Origin: Lachnospiraceae bacterium
GTDB taxonomy: Bacteria > Bacillota > Clostridia > Lachnospirales > Lachnospiraceae
DNA: 35,806 nt
Assembly (NCBI GenBank): GCA_021771755.1
Contig: JAETOL010000025.1
Span: forward strand, 1-35,806
Reading direction: 5' to 3'
Positions 16,994 through 25,091 of the stretch are shown here, in pieces; positions within the stretch are counted from its first letter, which is position 1; every line of letters begins with the position of its first letter. The notes below the pieces were generated by a model. The model was not told where the DNA came from. It searched no databases and saw only the letters and a program-made list of their open reading frames with translations. The position numbers and the translations under genes are program-made.

Positions 16994-17022
16994 TTTAACC
17001 GGAAGCCTGCCGAAAATTTAAC
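16994..17022. promoter_or_regulatory. Paired TTTAAC motifs upstream of the response regulator
   Basis: TTTAAC occurs at 16994-16999 and 17017-17022 in the same orientation, 23 bases apart. The second lies just upstream of TATACT (17033-17038), the likely -10 of the regulator gene. Direct repeats of this sort are typical of OmpR-family sites, so autoregulation is possible. Confidence 0.3.
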
Positions 17023-17068
17023 GAAGGAAAATTATACTGTAAAAAAAAGAGAAACCGGAGGTAAACAG

Positions 17069-17734
17069 ATGATCTATCTGGTTGAAGATGATGAAAGTAT
17101 CAGAGAGCTTGTGGTATATACACTAAAAAGTCAGGACATGGATGCAAAAGGGTTTGAAAAGCCTTCACTGTTCTGGAAAGAAATGGAGAAAGAGCTTCCG
17201 GCTTTGATTCTGCTGGATATTATGCTTCCAGAGGAGGACGGGCTTTCCATATTAAAGAAATTAAGGGCAAGACCGGATACCAGAAAGCTGCCGGTAATCA
17301 TGCTTACGGCAAGAGGCAGTGAATATGATACGGTCATGGGGCTTGACAGTGGTGCAGACGATTATATCCCCAAGCCGTTCCGCATGATGGAGCTGATCTC
17401 CAGGATCCGTGCAAGGCTTCGCAGGGCAGAGGATAAAGGAGCAGAAGAATACCGGGTCGGAAGTCTGTACGTATGTCCCTCCAGACATATAGTAACGGTA
17501 AATAAAGAACCAGTCAGCCTGACCCTGAAAGAATATGAAATGCTTTGTCTTCTGCTGAAAAACAGCGGTATGGTGCTGTCCAGAACACAGCTTCTCAATC
17601 AGATCTGGGGCTATGAATTTGACGGGGAGAGCAGAACGGTAGATGTCCATATCCGTACCCTGCGCCAGAAACTGGGAGAAGCCGGTGACCTTATCGAAAC
17701 AGTCCGGGGAATCGGATATAAGATGGGAAAATAA
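17069..17734 (+). CDS. OmpR/PhoB-family response regulator
   Basis: A 221-residue two-component regulator. The receiver domain (1-115) has acidic residues D7-D8, phospho-acceptor D50 (LLDIMLP), T79 (LTAR) and K101 (PKPF). The C-terminal winged helix (about 125-221) shows LTLKEYEMLCLLL, a VLSRTQLLNQIWGY helix and TVDVHIRTLRQKL, the DNA-recognition part. CGGAGG precedes the ATG. Unlike most family members it has no histidine kinase next to it: a terminator follows within 50 bases and topB comes next. The kinase partner must be elsewhere, or the kinase gene has been lost. Confidence 0.93.
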   Translation: MIYLVEDDESIRELVVYTLKSQDMDAKGFEKPSLFWKEMEKELPALILLDIMLPEEDGLSILKKLRARPDTRKLPVIMLTARGSEYDTVMGLDSGADDYIPKPFRMMELISRIRARLRRAEDKGAEEYRVGSLYVCPSRHIVTVNKEPVSLTLKEYEMLCLLLKNSGMVLSRTQLLNQIWGYEFDGESRTVDVHIRTLRQKLGEAGDLIETVRGIGYKMGK

Positions 17735-17781
17735 CACCTGCAGTCCGGAAGGTTATCAGAAAAATAAGAGAAAAACAGATG

Positions 17782-17807
17782 CCATGGGGTTTCCCATGGT
17801 ATTTTTC
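17782..17807 (+). terminator. Terminator after the response regulator
   Basis: A perfect 7-bp stem, CCATGGG with CCCATGG (17782-17788 and 17793-17799), has a 4-base loop and is followed by a T-rich run. Confidence 0.85.
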
Positions 17808-17816
17808 TTCATGTCG

Positions 17817-17825
17817 TGTTACAAT
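17817..17825 (+). promoter_or_regulatory. Extended -10 promoter of topB
   Basis: TGT-TACAAT (17817-17825). No recognisable -35 lies 17 bases upstream, where the preceding terminator sits. Confidence 0.5.
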
Positions 17826-17843
17826 CCTTTTATGCAAAAAATG

Positions 17844-17878
17844 TTTCTCACAGATGGAGAAATGATTTCTGTGAGAAA
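17844..17878. promoter_or_regulatory. Perfect 11-bp inverted repeat in the topB leader
   Basis: TTTCTCACAGA (17844-17854) and TCTGTGAGAAA (17868-17878) flank 13 bases. It lies about 20 bases downstream of the -10 and 33 bases before the topB ATG. No T-run follows, so it is more like an operator or a leader hairpin than a terminator. Confidence 0.6.
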
Positions 17879-17911
17879 TGTCAGAATAACATATATGAGA
17901 GGTAAGCATCT

Positions 17912-20104
17912 ATGAAATCACTTGTAATTGCAGAAAAACCTTCGGTTGCCAGAGACATTGCAAGAGTTCTTCACTGCAGTCAGAAAGGAAACGGGTGTCT
18001 GGAGGGAAAGGAATATATTGTGACCTGGGCGCTGGGGCATCTTGTAACTCTTGCGGATCCGGAGGAATATGACAAAAAATATATGAAGTGGGATATGAGC
18101 ACACTTCCCATGATGCCTGACCATATGAAGCTGGTGGTGATCCGTCAGACTGCCAAACAGTATAATGCGGTAAAAACACAGCTTTTCCGGAAAGATGTAG
18201 GAGATATCATCATTGCCACAGATGCAGGAAGAGAAGGGGAACTGGTAGCTCGCTGGATTCTTGATAAATCCGGCTGTAAGAAGCCCATCCGCCGTCTGTG
18301 GATCTCATCGGTAACAGATAAAGCCATTCGAGACGGTTTCCATAACCTGAAGGACGGGAGAGAATACAATGCCCTTTATAAGGCTGCAGCTGCCAGAGCA
18401 GAGGCAGACTGGCTGGTGGGAATGAACGGAACGAGAGCGCTGACCTGCAAATATAATGCACAGCTTTCCTGCGGGCGAGTACAGACGCCTACCCTTGCCA
18501 TTATCGCTATGCGTGAGGAAGAAATCCGCCATTTTCAGCCAAAGGAGTATTATGGGATCACAGTAAATGCCGGAGATGTGGTCTGGACCTGGAAAGACCA
18601 GAAAAGCGGAAGCTTCCGCACTTTCCATAAGGAAAAAGCAGAGGAGATCCGGGAAAAGATAAAAAATGGGGCTCTGACCATTACTTCGGTAACAAAAAAG
18701 CCCAGGAAAACCCAGTCTCCGGGACTTTATGATCTGGCAACCCTGCAGAGAGAGGCAAATCAGAAATATGGATTTTCAGCCAAAGAGACATTGAACATTA
18801 TGCAGAGACTTTATGAAAATCATAAGGTCCTTACGTATCCCAGAACAGATTCCCGTTACATTGGAAAGGATGTAGTACCTACCATAAAAGAACGGCTGAA
18901 AGCCTGCGGCACAGGACCGTACCGGAAACTGGCAGGTGCGCTTATGAATAAACCGGTCCAGGTAAACGGAAGCTTTGTGGATGATAAAAAGGTCAGTGAC
19001 CATCATGCCATTATTCCCACAGAACAGTTTGTTCAGCTTGACCATATGACAAATGAAGAGAGAAAGATCTACGATATGGTGGTACGCCGCTTCCTGAGCG
19101 TCCTGTATCCGTCCTTTGAATATGAACAGACCGCCATGGAGGCAGAGGCAGGTGGCTATGTATTTGCTGCCAGCGGAAAAACAGTGATCTCTTCAGGGTG
19201 GAAAGAAGTTTATGAAGGGGATTACCGGGAGGAAGAGGAGGAAAATGAACAGGAAATCAAAGACCAGAGTCTTCCGGTGCACAAAGAAGGAGAAAAACTA
19301 AAGATCCAGGACATCCGTCTGAAAGAGGGAAAAACAAAGCCGCCGGCAAGATTTACAGAGGCGTCCCTTCTTGCAGCGATGGAAAATCCTGTGAAATATC
19401 TGTCTACCGGAGACCGCCAGGCGGCAAAAACGCTGGGAGAAACCGGAGGACTGGGAACCGTTGCCACCAGAGCGGATATTATCGAAAAGCTTTTCCACAG
19501 CTTTATGATGGAGAAAAAGGGAAATGAGATTTACCTGACTTCCAAGGCAAAGCAGCTTCTTGAACTGGTTCCTGAAGATCTGAAAAAACCGGAGCTTACC
19601 GCAGACTGGGAAAAGAAGCTTGCGGATATTTCCAAAGGAAAGCTGAAGCAGGATACGTTCCTGAAAGAAATCCGGAATTATACCTGTGAGATCGTTGATG
19701 AGATCAAAACCGGAAACGGAACCTTCCGCCATGACAACATTACAAATAAAATCTGTCCCAACTGCGGAAAACGGCTTCTGGCAGTTAATGGAAAAAACAG
19801 CAGGATGCTGGTGTGCCAGGATCGTGAATGTGGGTACCGGGAAACGGTTTCCAGAACAACCAATGCACGCTGTCCAAAATGTCATAAACGTATGGAAATG
19901 ATTGTAAAAGGAAAGGAAGAAACGTTTGTCTGCTCCTGTGGATATAAAGAAAAACTGTCCTCTTTCCAGGCAAGAAGGAAAAAGGAGGGCGCCGGTGTAA
20001 ATAAAAGAGATGTACAGAAATATTTGAAACAACAGCAGAAAGAGGCAAAAGAGCCTGTAAATAATGCATTTGCCCAGGCGCTTGCAGGAATCAGGCTGGA
20101 CTAG
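17912..20104 (+). CDS. topB: DNA topoisomerase III (type IA)
   Basis: A 730-residue type IA topoisomerase that passes one DNA strand through another and helps resolve replication and recombination intermediates. The toprim domain opens with VIAEKPSVARDIARVL (E8) and has TDAGREGEL (D104, E108; a glycine replaces the second D, as I recall for other Firmicute TopB proteins). The active-site tyrosine is Y309 in LTYPRTDSRYI. Two C-terminal zinc ribbons have C615/C618/C635/C640 and C654/C657/C674/C676. A short AGAGG site precedes the ATG. brnQ follows after 31 bases, and no transfer or integration genes are beside it, so it looks chromosomal rather than carried by a conjugative element. Confidence 0.95.
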   Translation: MKSLVIAEKPSVARDIARVLHCSQKGNGCLEGKEYIVTWALGHLVTLADPEEYDKKYMKWDMSTLPMMPDHMKLVVIRQTAKQYNAVKTQLFRKDVGDIIIATDAGREGELVARWILDKSGCKKPIRRLWISSVTDKAIRDGFHNLKDGREYNALYKAAAARAEADWLVGMNGTRALTCKYNAQLSCGRVQTPTLAIIAMREEEIRHFQPKEYYGITVNAGDVVWTWKDQKSGSFRTFHKEKAEEIREKIKNGALTITSVTKKPRKTQSPGLYDLATLQREANQKYGFSAKETLNIMQRLYENHKVLTYPRTDSRYIGKDVVPTIKERLKACGTGPYRKLAGALMNKPVQVNGSFVDDKKVSDHHAIIPTEQFVQLDHMTNEERKIYDMVVRRFLSVLYPSFEYEQTAMEAEAGGYVFAASGKTVISSGWKEVYEGDYREEEEENEQEIKDQSLPVHKEGEKLKIQDIRLKEGKTKPPARFTEASLLAAMENPVKYLSTGDRQAAKTLGETGGLGTVATRADIIEKLFHSFMMEKKGNEIYLTSKAKQLLELVPEDLKKPELTADWEKKLADISKGKLKQDTFLKEIRNYTCEIVDEIKTGNGTFRHDNITNKICPNCGKRLLAVNGKNSRMLVCQDRECGYRETVSRTTNARCPKCHKRMEMIVKGKEETFVCSCGYKEKLSSFQARRKKEGAGVNKRDVQKYLKQQQKEAKEPVNNAFAQALAGIRLD

Positions 20105-20135
20105 GTACGAAAGGAACTTCTAAAGGAGAACAAAA

Positions 20136-21470
20136 ATGGAGAAATTCAATTTAAAAAATAAAGTTTTAATGGGGATCACGTTGTTTTCCATGTTCTTTGG
20201 TGCCGGAAATCTGATTTTTCCACCGTTTCTGGGAGCTCAGGCAGGAACACATGCATGGATCGCATTTCTTGGATTTGCGGTCAGTGCTGTAGGCATTCCT
20301 GTTCTGGGCGTGATCGCCGTAACGGTTTCAGGAGGGCTTGAAAAACTGGCGTCGAGAGTACATCCGAAATTTGCATTTGGATATATTCTTCTTCTGTATC
20401 TGGCAATCGGTCCCTGTCTTGCAATTCCAAGGACGGCCAGTACTTCCTTTTCCATGGCGGTACTGCCCTTTATGCCGGAAGGTGTTTCGGCTTCCTTGCC
20501 GCAGCTATTGTATTCCCTTGTTTTTTTCAGCCTCGCGGCAGTGGTTGCCATGCATCCGGAGAAGCTGACAGAATATCTGGGAAAACGGCTGACTCCAGTT
20601 CTTTTGCTGCTGATCGTTGTACTTTTTGGCGCCAGTGTCATAGGCGTTATAAGAGGAAACAACATTTTGGATTCCACAGGCGCCAGTCCGGCCGGTCTGT
20701 ATCAGCAGGGGGCTGCTGTGCAGGGATTCCTGGACGGTTATCAGACCATGGATACGCTGGCTGCTCTGAATTTTGGCATGATCGTGGCCCTGAATATTCA
20801 GGCAAAAGGAATAAAGAAAGAAAAGACAGTGGTCAAAGAAACCATTTCTGCCGGATGGATCGCGGGAATTTTTCTTCTGGTTGTTTATGCCATGCTGAAC
20901 TATGTGGGGAAGCTTTCCGGAATCGTATGTCCGGATGCCGCAAATGGAACGGAAGTGCTGGTATCGATGGCAGATGTGCTTTTTGGAAGAATGGGAACGA
21001 TGATCCTTGCGGTGATTTTTGTGATCGCCTGCTTTAATACCTGTGTGGGACTTTTCAGCTGCTGCGGAAAGTATTTTGCAGAGGTATTTCCAAAAACCGG
21101 ATATATGGGATGGGTCCTGATTTTTGCATTTGTGTCCATGGTGATCGCAAATGTAGGGCTGGATCAGATTCTTAAATTTTCTGTTCCTGTATTAAATGCA
21201 ATATATCCAATGGCAATCCTGCTGATCCTTTTGGCTCTGCTTCATCCCTGGATTGGCAGATTTCAGAGAATTTATCCATGGTCAGCAGTTTTCTGCGGGA
21301 TCAGCAGTATTCTTACGGTGATGGATCAGCACGGGATCATCCTGCCCGGGATTACATTACTTATAAGAAAGATTCCGGCATATGAGGCTGGTTTTGGATG
21401 GCTGATTCCTACCCTGGCAGGGGCGGCGGCAGGAATACTGATAGATTTGATAAAAAGAGAAAAACAATAG
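20136..21470 (+). CDS. brnQ: Branched-chain amino acid transporter BrnQ (LIVCS family)
   Basis: A 444-residue integral membrane carrier that imports leucine, isoleucine and valine with Na+ or H+. About twelve hydrophobic spans are visible. The family start LMGITLFSMFFGAGNLIFPP and the GVPVLG-like segment (GIPVLGV) are clear, and FNTCVGLFSCCGKYF is in the expected C-terminal half. AAAGGAG precedes the ATG. It lies 31 bases after topB and 12 bases before the AAA+ ATPase gene, so the three probably share a transcript, although their functions seem unrelated. Confidence 0.94.
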   Translation: MEKFNLKNKVLMGITLFSMFFGAGNLIFPPFLGAQAGTHAWIAFLGFAVSAVGIPVLGVIAVTVSGGLEKLASRVHPKFAFGYILLLYLAIGPCLAIPRTASTSFSMAVLPFMPEGVSASLPQLLYSLVFFSLAAVVAMHPEKLTEYLGKRLTPVLLLLIVVLFGASVIGVIRGNNILDSTGASPAGLYQQGAAVQGFLDGYQTMDTLAALNFGMIVALNIQAKGIKKEKTVVKETISAGWIAGIFLLVVYAMLNYVGKLSGIVCPDAANGTEVLVSMADVLFGRMGTMILAVIFVIACFNTCVGLFSCCGKYFAEVFPKTGYMGWVLIFAFVSMVIANVGLDQILKFSVPVLNAIYPMAILLILLALLHPWIGRFQRIYPWSAVFCGISSILTVMDQHGIILPGITLLIRKIPAYEAGFGWLIPTLAGAAAGILIDLIKREKQ

Positions 21471-21482
21471 AGGAGGTAATTT

Positions 21483-22967
21483 ATGCCAGTTTTTGATTTT
21501 AACCACACTCCGGAAAAGGGAACAACACCAGAATGTACCTACACTACGTTTCGGTCTGATGAGGACAAGGCTTCGCCGGAAAAGCCGATTCTGATCCTGG
21601 ATAACCAGAAGTGTCAGTGGTCACATCATTCCTGTGGTGTGTTTACCAATCCGGTTCATCGTACTTCTTTCGAGTTCAAAGAGGAAAAAGAGGCAGTCAG
21701 CGCAGACATTTTAAAGGTGGATGCCCGTTTTGTAAGCCTGATTCGATGGCTGGGCGAAAACCGGATCAATGTGCGGCTTTCCGGAGAAAACAGAGCAGAG
21801 GGATACTGCGTTTACAGGATCCGTGAGATTGCTTTTGGAGGAGGAAAAAAGCTTTCGGCAGAAGACGGATTCCTTCAGTATATGATCGAAAGGCTTTTTG
21901 CCAGCAGTGCACCGGCAGAACTTCCTGCAGATGAGGATGAGATAGAGGATGGAGACGATATGAAGCTTACCAGTCTCCAGAGCATTACAGATTTTATGAC
22001 CTGTGCGGGACGTACGCTTCCGGATAATATCCGCCTCTGGGCAAGAAGAAATCTGGCAGTTGCCCGCTCCGCTGAGGTTTCTCAGGAGGAAAGGCGGCAT
22101 GCACAGAGAGCTCTTTCCATTATGATGAACATCCAGTGGAAAAATAATTATTTTGAATCTATCGATCCGGATGAGGCAAGAAAGATCCTGGATGAAACAC
22201 TTTACGGGATGGAAAAAGTAAAACAGAGGATAATTGAGACGATCATTCAGATCAACAGGACTCATACACTTCCGGCGTATGGCCTTCTTCTGGTAGGTCC
22301 TGCAGGAACGGGAAAATCTCAGATTGCTTATGCGGTGGCAAAAATCCTCAAGCTGCCCTGGACAACACTGGATATGAGCTCGATCAATGATCCGGAACAG
22401 CTGACCGGAAGTTCCCGGGTTTATGCCAATGCTAAGCCGGGAATCATTTTAGAGGCTTTTTCTATGGCCGGTGAATCGAACCTTGTGTTTATTATTAATG
22501 AGCTTGACAAAGCAGCTTCAGGAAAAGGGAATGGAAATCCGGCAGATGTCCTGCTGACACTTCTGGATAATCTGGGATTTACAGATAATTACATGGAGTG
22601 CATGGTTCCGACATCAGGCGTTTATCCTATTGCGACTGCCAATGACAAATCTCAGATCAGTGCACCGCTGATGTCGCGATTTGCTGTGATCGAGATTCCG
22701 GATTACACACCGGAAGAAAAAAAGGTGATCTTTTCAAAATTTGCACTGCCTAAGGTACTGAAAAGAATGGGGCTGAAGGATTATGAATGTATCATTGAAG
22801 GGGAGGCTCTGGATGCAGTGATCCGGAAATATTCCGATACTTCCGGAATCCGTGACCTGGAACAGGCAGCAGAGCATCTTGCAGCCAATGCTCTTTATCA
22901 GATTGAGGTGGATCATATTCAGAAAGTAGTATTTACTCCGGAAGCGGTGAAAGAGCTTCTGGACTGA
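21483..22967 (+). CDS. Lon-like AAA+ ATPase without a protease domain
   Basis: A 494-residue protein. Residues 1-200 resemble nothing I can name; they include an acidic linker at 149-160. The AAA+ module follows: a helix like that before the Lon ATPase (TLYGMEKVKQRIIE), Walker A GPAGTGKS (272-279), Walker B LVFIINELDK with N339 where Asp is usual and E340 kept, sensor 1 N387, arginine finger R399 and sensor 2 R457 in SGIRDLEQ. The order and wording match the Lon ATPase core, but the chain ends right after the lid, with no Ser-Lys protease domain. It may be a chaperone or a remodelling factor. GAGGAGG precedes the ATG, and a strong terminator ends the operon. Confidence 0.8.
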   Translation: MPVFDFNHTPEKGTTPECTYTTFRSDEDKASPEKPILILDNQKCQWSHHSCGVFTNPVHRTSFEFKEEKEAVSADILKVDARFVSLIRWLGENRINVRLSGENRAEGYCVYRIREIAFGGGKKLSAEDGFLQYMIERLFASSAPAELPADEDEIEDGDDMKLTSLQSITDFMTCAGRTLPDNIRLWARRNLAVARSAEVSQEERRHAQRALSIMMNIQWKNNYFESIDPDEARKILDETLYGMEKVKQRIIETIIQINRTHTLPAYGLLLVGPAGTGKSQIAYAVAKILKLPWTTLDMSSINDPEQLTGSSRVYANAKPGIILEAFSMAGESNLVFIINELDKAASGKGNGNPADVLLTLLDNLGFTDNYMECMVPTSGVYPIATANDKSQISAPLMSRFAVIEIPDYTPEEKKVIFSKFALPKVLKRMGLKDYECIIEGEALDAVIRKYSDTSGIRDLEQAAEHLAANALYQIEVDHIQKVVFTPEAVKELLD

Positions 22968-22986
22968 TTGTATGAGATCCAGACAG

Positions 22987-23021
22987 AAAAAGATCCGGCG
23001 GAAATCCTGCCGGATCTTTTT
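22987..23021. terminator. Bidirectional terminator
   Basis: A perfect 13-bp stem, AAAAAGATCCGGC (22987-22999) with GCCGGATCTTTTT (23009-23021), serves the AAA+ gene and the converging aminotransferase gene. Confidence 0.95.
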
Positions 23022-23031
23022 GAAAATGTAT

Positions 23032-24543
23032 TCAACTTTGCTGATAGGTGCTCAGGAAATCAGCGATCTTTCCTGCGGCTTTTGAAAGAACCTCGATGCG
23101 GGGAAGATATACCACACGGAAATGATCCGGTTCTTTCCAGTTAAAGCCGCCGCCATGGATCAGAAGTATTTTTTTCTCCCGGAGAAGGTCCAGGGCAAAC
23201 TGTTCGTCATTTGTAATATTGAACTTTTTCGTATCGATCTTAGGGAAGATATAAAAAGCAGCTTTTGGTTTTACCGCTGTGATACCCGGAATATCAGTCA
23301 GTGCCTTATAGATAAATTCTCTCTGTACGTAGATTCTTCCGCCGGGAACAATATAATCGTTTACGCTTTGATGACCGCCAAGCGCTGTCTGGACAATGGA
23401 CTGGGCGGGAACATTGGAACAGAGACGCATGTTGGAGAGCATGTTGATTCCTTCAATATAATCCTGAACATGGTTTTTGTTTCCGCTTAAGATCATCCAG
23501 CCGATGCGATAGCCTGCGATCATGTGGGATTTGGACAATCCGCTGAAGGTAACGCAGAAAAGATCCGGTGCAAGAGAAGCGATGGAAATATGTTCTTCCC
23601 CATCCATGACCAGACGATCATAAATTTCATCTGAAAAAATGATCAGCTGATGACGTCTTGCAATGTCTACGATCTTCTGAAGAATCTCCCTTGGATAAAG
23701 CGCCCCGGTAGGATTGTTTGGATTGATGATTACGATTGCCTTTGTTTTATCAGTGATTTTTTTCTCGATATCATCCATATCCGGATACCATTCAGACTGC
23801 TCATCACAGATATAATGAACTGCTTTTCCTCCTGCCAGTGTGGCACAGGCTGTCCATAGTGGATAGTCCGGTGACGGGATCAGGATCTCATCACCATTGT
23901 CCAGAAGTGCAGACATGGAAAGGTTGATCAGTTCACTGACACCATTGCCTGTATAGATATCACCAATGGAAACATTGGGAATGTGTTTCAGCTGGGCATA
24001 CTGCATGATGGCCTTTCTTGCGGAAAAAAGGCCTTTTGCATCAGAATAACCTTCACATTCTGTAAGCTGCTGACGCATATCGTAGATTACTTCATCGGGA
24101 GCCCGGAATCCAAAAGGAGCAGGATTTCCAATATTCAGTTTCAACACATGGGTGCCGGCTTCCTCCATTCGGTTTGCTTCTTCCACAACAGGGCCTCTGA
24201 CATCATATAATACATTGTCCAGTTTGGATGACTTTTTAAATTTACGCATTCTCGTTCCTCCCATAAGTTCAATTTCAGGATCCGCTTTTTGAGGATCATC
24301 TTTTTGGATCTGTTTTAATTCGGTATTGCCCATCAGCCATTCCGGATCGGTGTGCAGCGTTTCGGCAAGAAAGTTCAAAATATCCGGACGGGGAAGCGTT
24401 TTGCCGCTGACATACTGGCTTACATGACTTTTTCCCAGCTTTACCTGACTGGCTTCAGCCGCACGTACAAGATCTATCTGCTTTAGATTTTGCTGTTTCA
24501 TTGCAGAGCGGAGCCTGTCAGCAAAAATTTCCTTTAAGTTCAT
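23032..24543 (-). CDS. XRE-type HTH fused to alanine-type aminotransferase
   Basis: A 503-residue fusion. Residues 1-72 are a Cro/CI-type helix-turn-helix (LKQIDLVRAAEA, then KSHVSQYVSGKTLPRPD). A polar linker (73-98) leads to a complete fold-type I aminotransferase with GNPAPFGFRAPDEV, NPNNPTGALYPRE, SDEIYDRL and the PLP lysine K338 in SGLSKSHMIAGYRIGWM, most like AlaA-type alanine aminotransferases. AGGAGG precedes ATG 24543. Met99 (24249) also has a strong ribosome site, GGGAGG, seven bases upstream; starting there gives a standard 405-residue aminotransferase. Fused HTH and aminotransferase suggests a PLP- or amino-acid-sensing regulator, as in MocR proteins, but those carry GntR-type HTHs. 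Function is inference. Confidence 0.88.
   Translation of the reverse strand: MNLKEIFADRLRSAMKQQNLKQIDLVRAAEASQVKLGKSHVSQYVSGKTLPRPDILNFLAETLHTDPEWLMGNTELKQIQKDDPQKADPEIELMGGTRMRKFKKSSKLDNVLYDVRGPVVEEANRMEEAGTHVLKLNIGNPAPFGFRAPDEVIYDMRQQLTECEGYSDAKGLFSARKAIMQYAQLKHIPNVSIGDIYTGNGVSELINLSMSALLDNGDEILIPSPDYPLWTACATLAGGKAVHYICDEQSEWYPDMDDIEKKITDKTKAIVIINPNNPTGALYPREILQKIVDIARRHQLIIFSDEIYDRLVMDGEEHISIASLAPDLFCVTFSGLSKSHMIAGYRIGWMILSGNKNHVQDYIEGINMLSNMRLCSNVPAQSIVQTALGGHQSVNDYIVPGGRIYVQREFIYKALTDIPGITAVKPKAAFYIFPKIDTKKFNITNDEQFALDLLREKKILLIHGGGFNWKEPDHFRVVYLPRIEVLSKAAGKIADFLSTYQQS
24257..24277 (-). promoter_or_regulatory. Internal ribosome site and repeated operator-like 13-mer inside the HTH-aminotransferase gene
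   Basis: GGGAGG (24262-24257, minus) lies seven bases before the internal ATG at 24249. Just before it, 24265-24277 repeats exactly the 13 bases AAGTTCAATTTCA found at 24576-24588 in the promoter region. Confidence 0.5.
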
Positions 24544-24575
24544 AAATTCCTCCTGAAAAAAGAGTTTCAAGATAA

Positions 24576-24624
24576 AAGTTCAATTTCATAAAACGAGTAT
24601 AGCACGAGAAGTTCAAAAGTTCAA
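24576..24624 (-). promoter_or_regulatory. Promoter of the HTH-aminotransferase gene with three AAGTTCAA sites
   Basis: On the minus strand TTGAAC (24624-24619), 17 bases, TATACT (24601-24596) preceded by TGC: a strong promoter. AAGTTCAA occurs at 24576-24583, 24609-24616 and 24617-24624; the last two are tandem and cover the -35. This layout fits autorepression by the encoded HTH. Confidence 0.75.
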
Positions 24625-24644
24625 TAAAAATAATAAATAAAATA

Positions 24645-24653
24645 TGTTATAAT
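24645..24653 (+). promoter_or_regulatory. Extended -10 promoter of the small secreted protein gene
   Basis: TGT-TATAAT (24645-24653), divergent from the aminotransferase promoter. Its -35 position abuts the tandem AAGTTCAA sites, so the same regulator could affect both directions. Confidence 0.5.
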
Positions 24654-24752
24654 GATAAAAAAATAAAGGATAAAAAATGAATGGATTTGTGCCGGAGAAT
24701 CGTATTATCAGTGAAAGAGGAAAAATCAATCAGACGAATGGAGGAATTTATC

Positions 24753-25067
24753 ATGAAGAAAAAAATAGCAGCAGCATTTATTACAGGAGTATTACTGGTA
24801 TCTGTTGGTACCGTTGGTGTTCTGGCGGCAGGACACGGGCATGGAAGAGGACGCATGGGCAGATACTGCAGTTCTTCAGAAAGAATCGAATGTATGGATA
24901 AAGAACAGGACCGAGAATGTGTCTGTGGACAGGAAAGCAGATATGGGATCTGCGAGGAATGTCCGGGATTTGAGGATGAAGACAATAACGGGATCTGCGA
25001 CCATCATGAGGAAAGACAGGCAAATGCAGAACGAGGTCATGGCTGCCGCAGAGGAAACAGAAGATAA
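24753..25067 (+). CDS. Secreted Cys/His-rich small protein with EF-hand-like loop
   Basis: A 104-residue protein with an N-terminal signal peptide (basic MKKK, hydrophobic core, cleavage near VLAAG at 24-27). The mature part begins with HGHGRGR and has eight cysteines (39, 47, 56, 58, 67, 70, 82, 98). A 12-residue loop D75-x-D77-x-N79-G80-x-x-D83-x-x-E86 matches the EF-hand calcium pattern and resembles the DxDGDGxCD motif of many clostridial exported proteins. GGAGG precedes ATG 24753. It lies 24 bases before the ECF sigma gene and is probably cotranscribed. I infer metal or calcium binding, perhaps sensing; no known family beyond the motif. Confidence 0.7.
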   Translation: MKKKIAAAFITGVLLVSVGTVGVLAAGHGHGRGRMGRYCSSSERIECMDKEQDRECVCGQESRYGICEECPGFEDEDNNGICDHHEERQANAERGHGCRRGNRR

Positions 25068-25091
25068 TACAGAGCAGTAATCGGAGAGCGT

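Noticed and set aside
17912-20104. topB as a marker of an integrated conjugative element
   Set aside because: No relaxase, type IV secretion, integrase or attachment repeats are nearby, and base composition matches the neighbours.
24677-24901. Open frames starting before and across the small secreted protein gene
   Set aside because: The frame starting at 24753 has a strong ribosome site and a clear signal peptide; the overlapping frames have neither.
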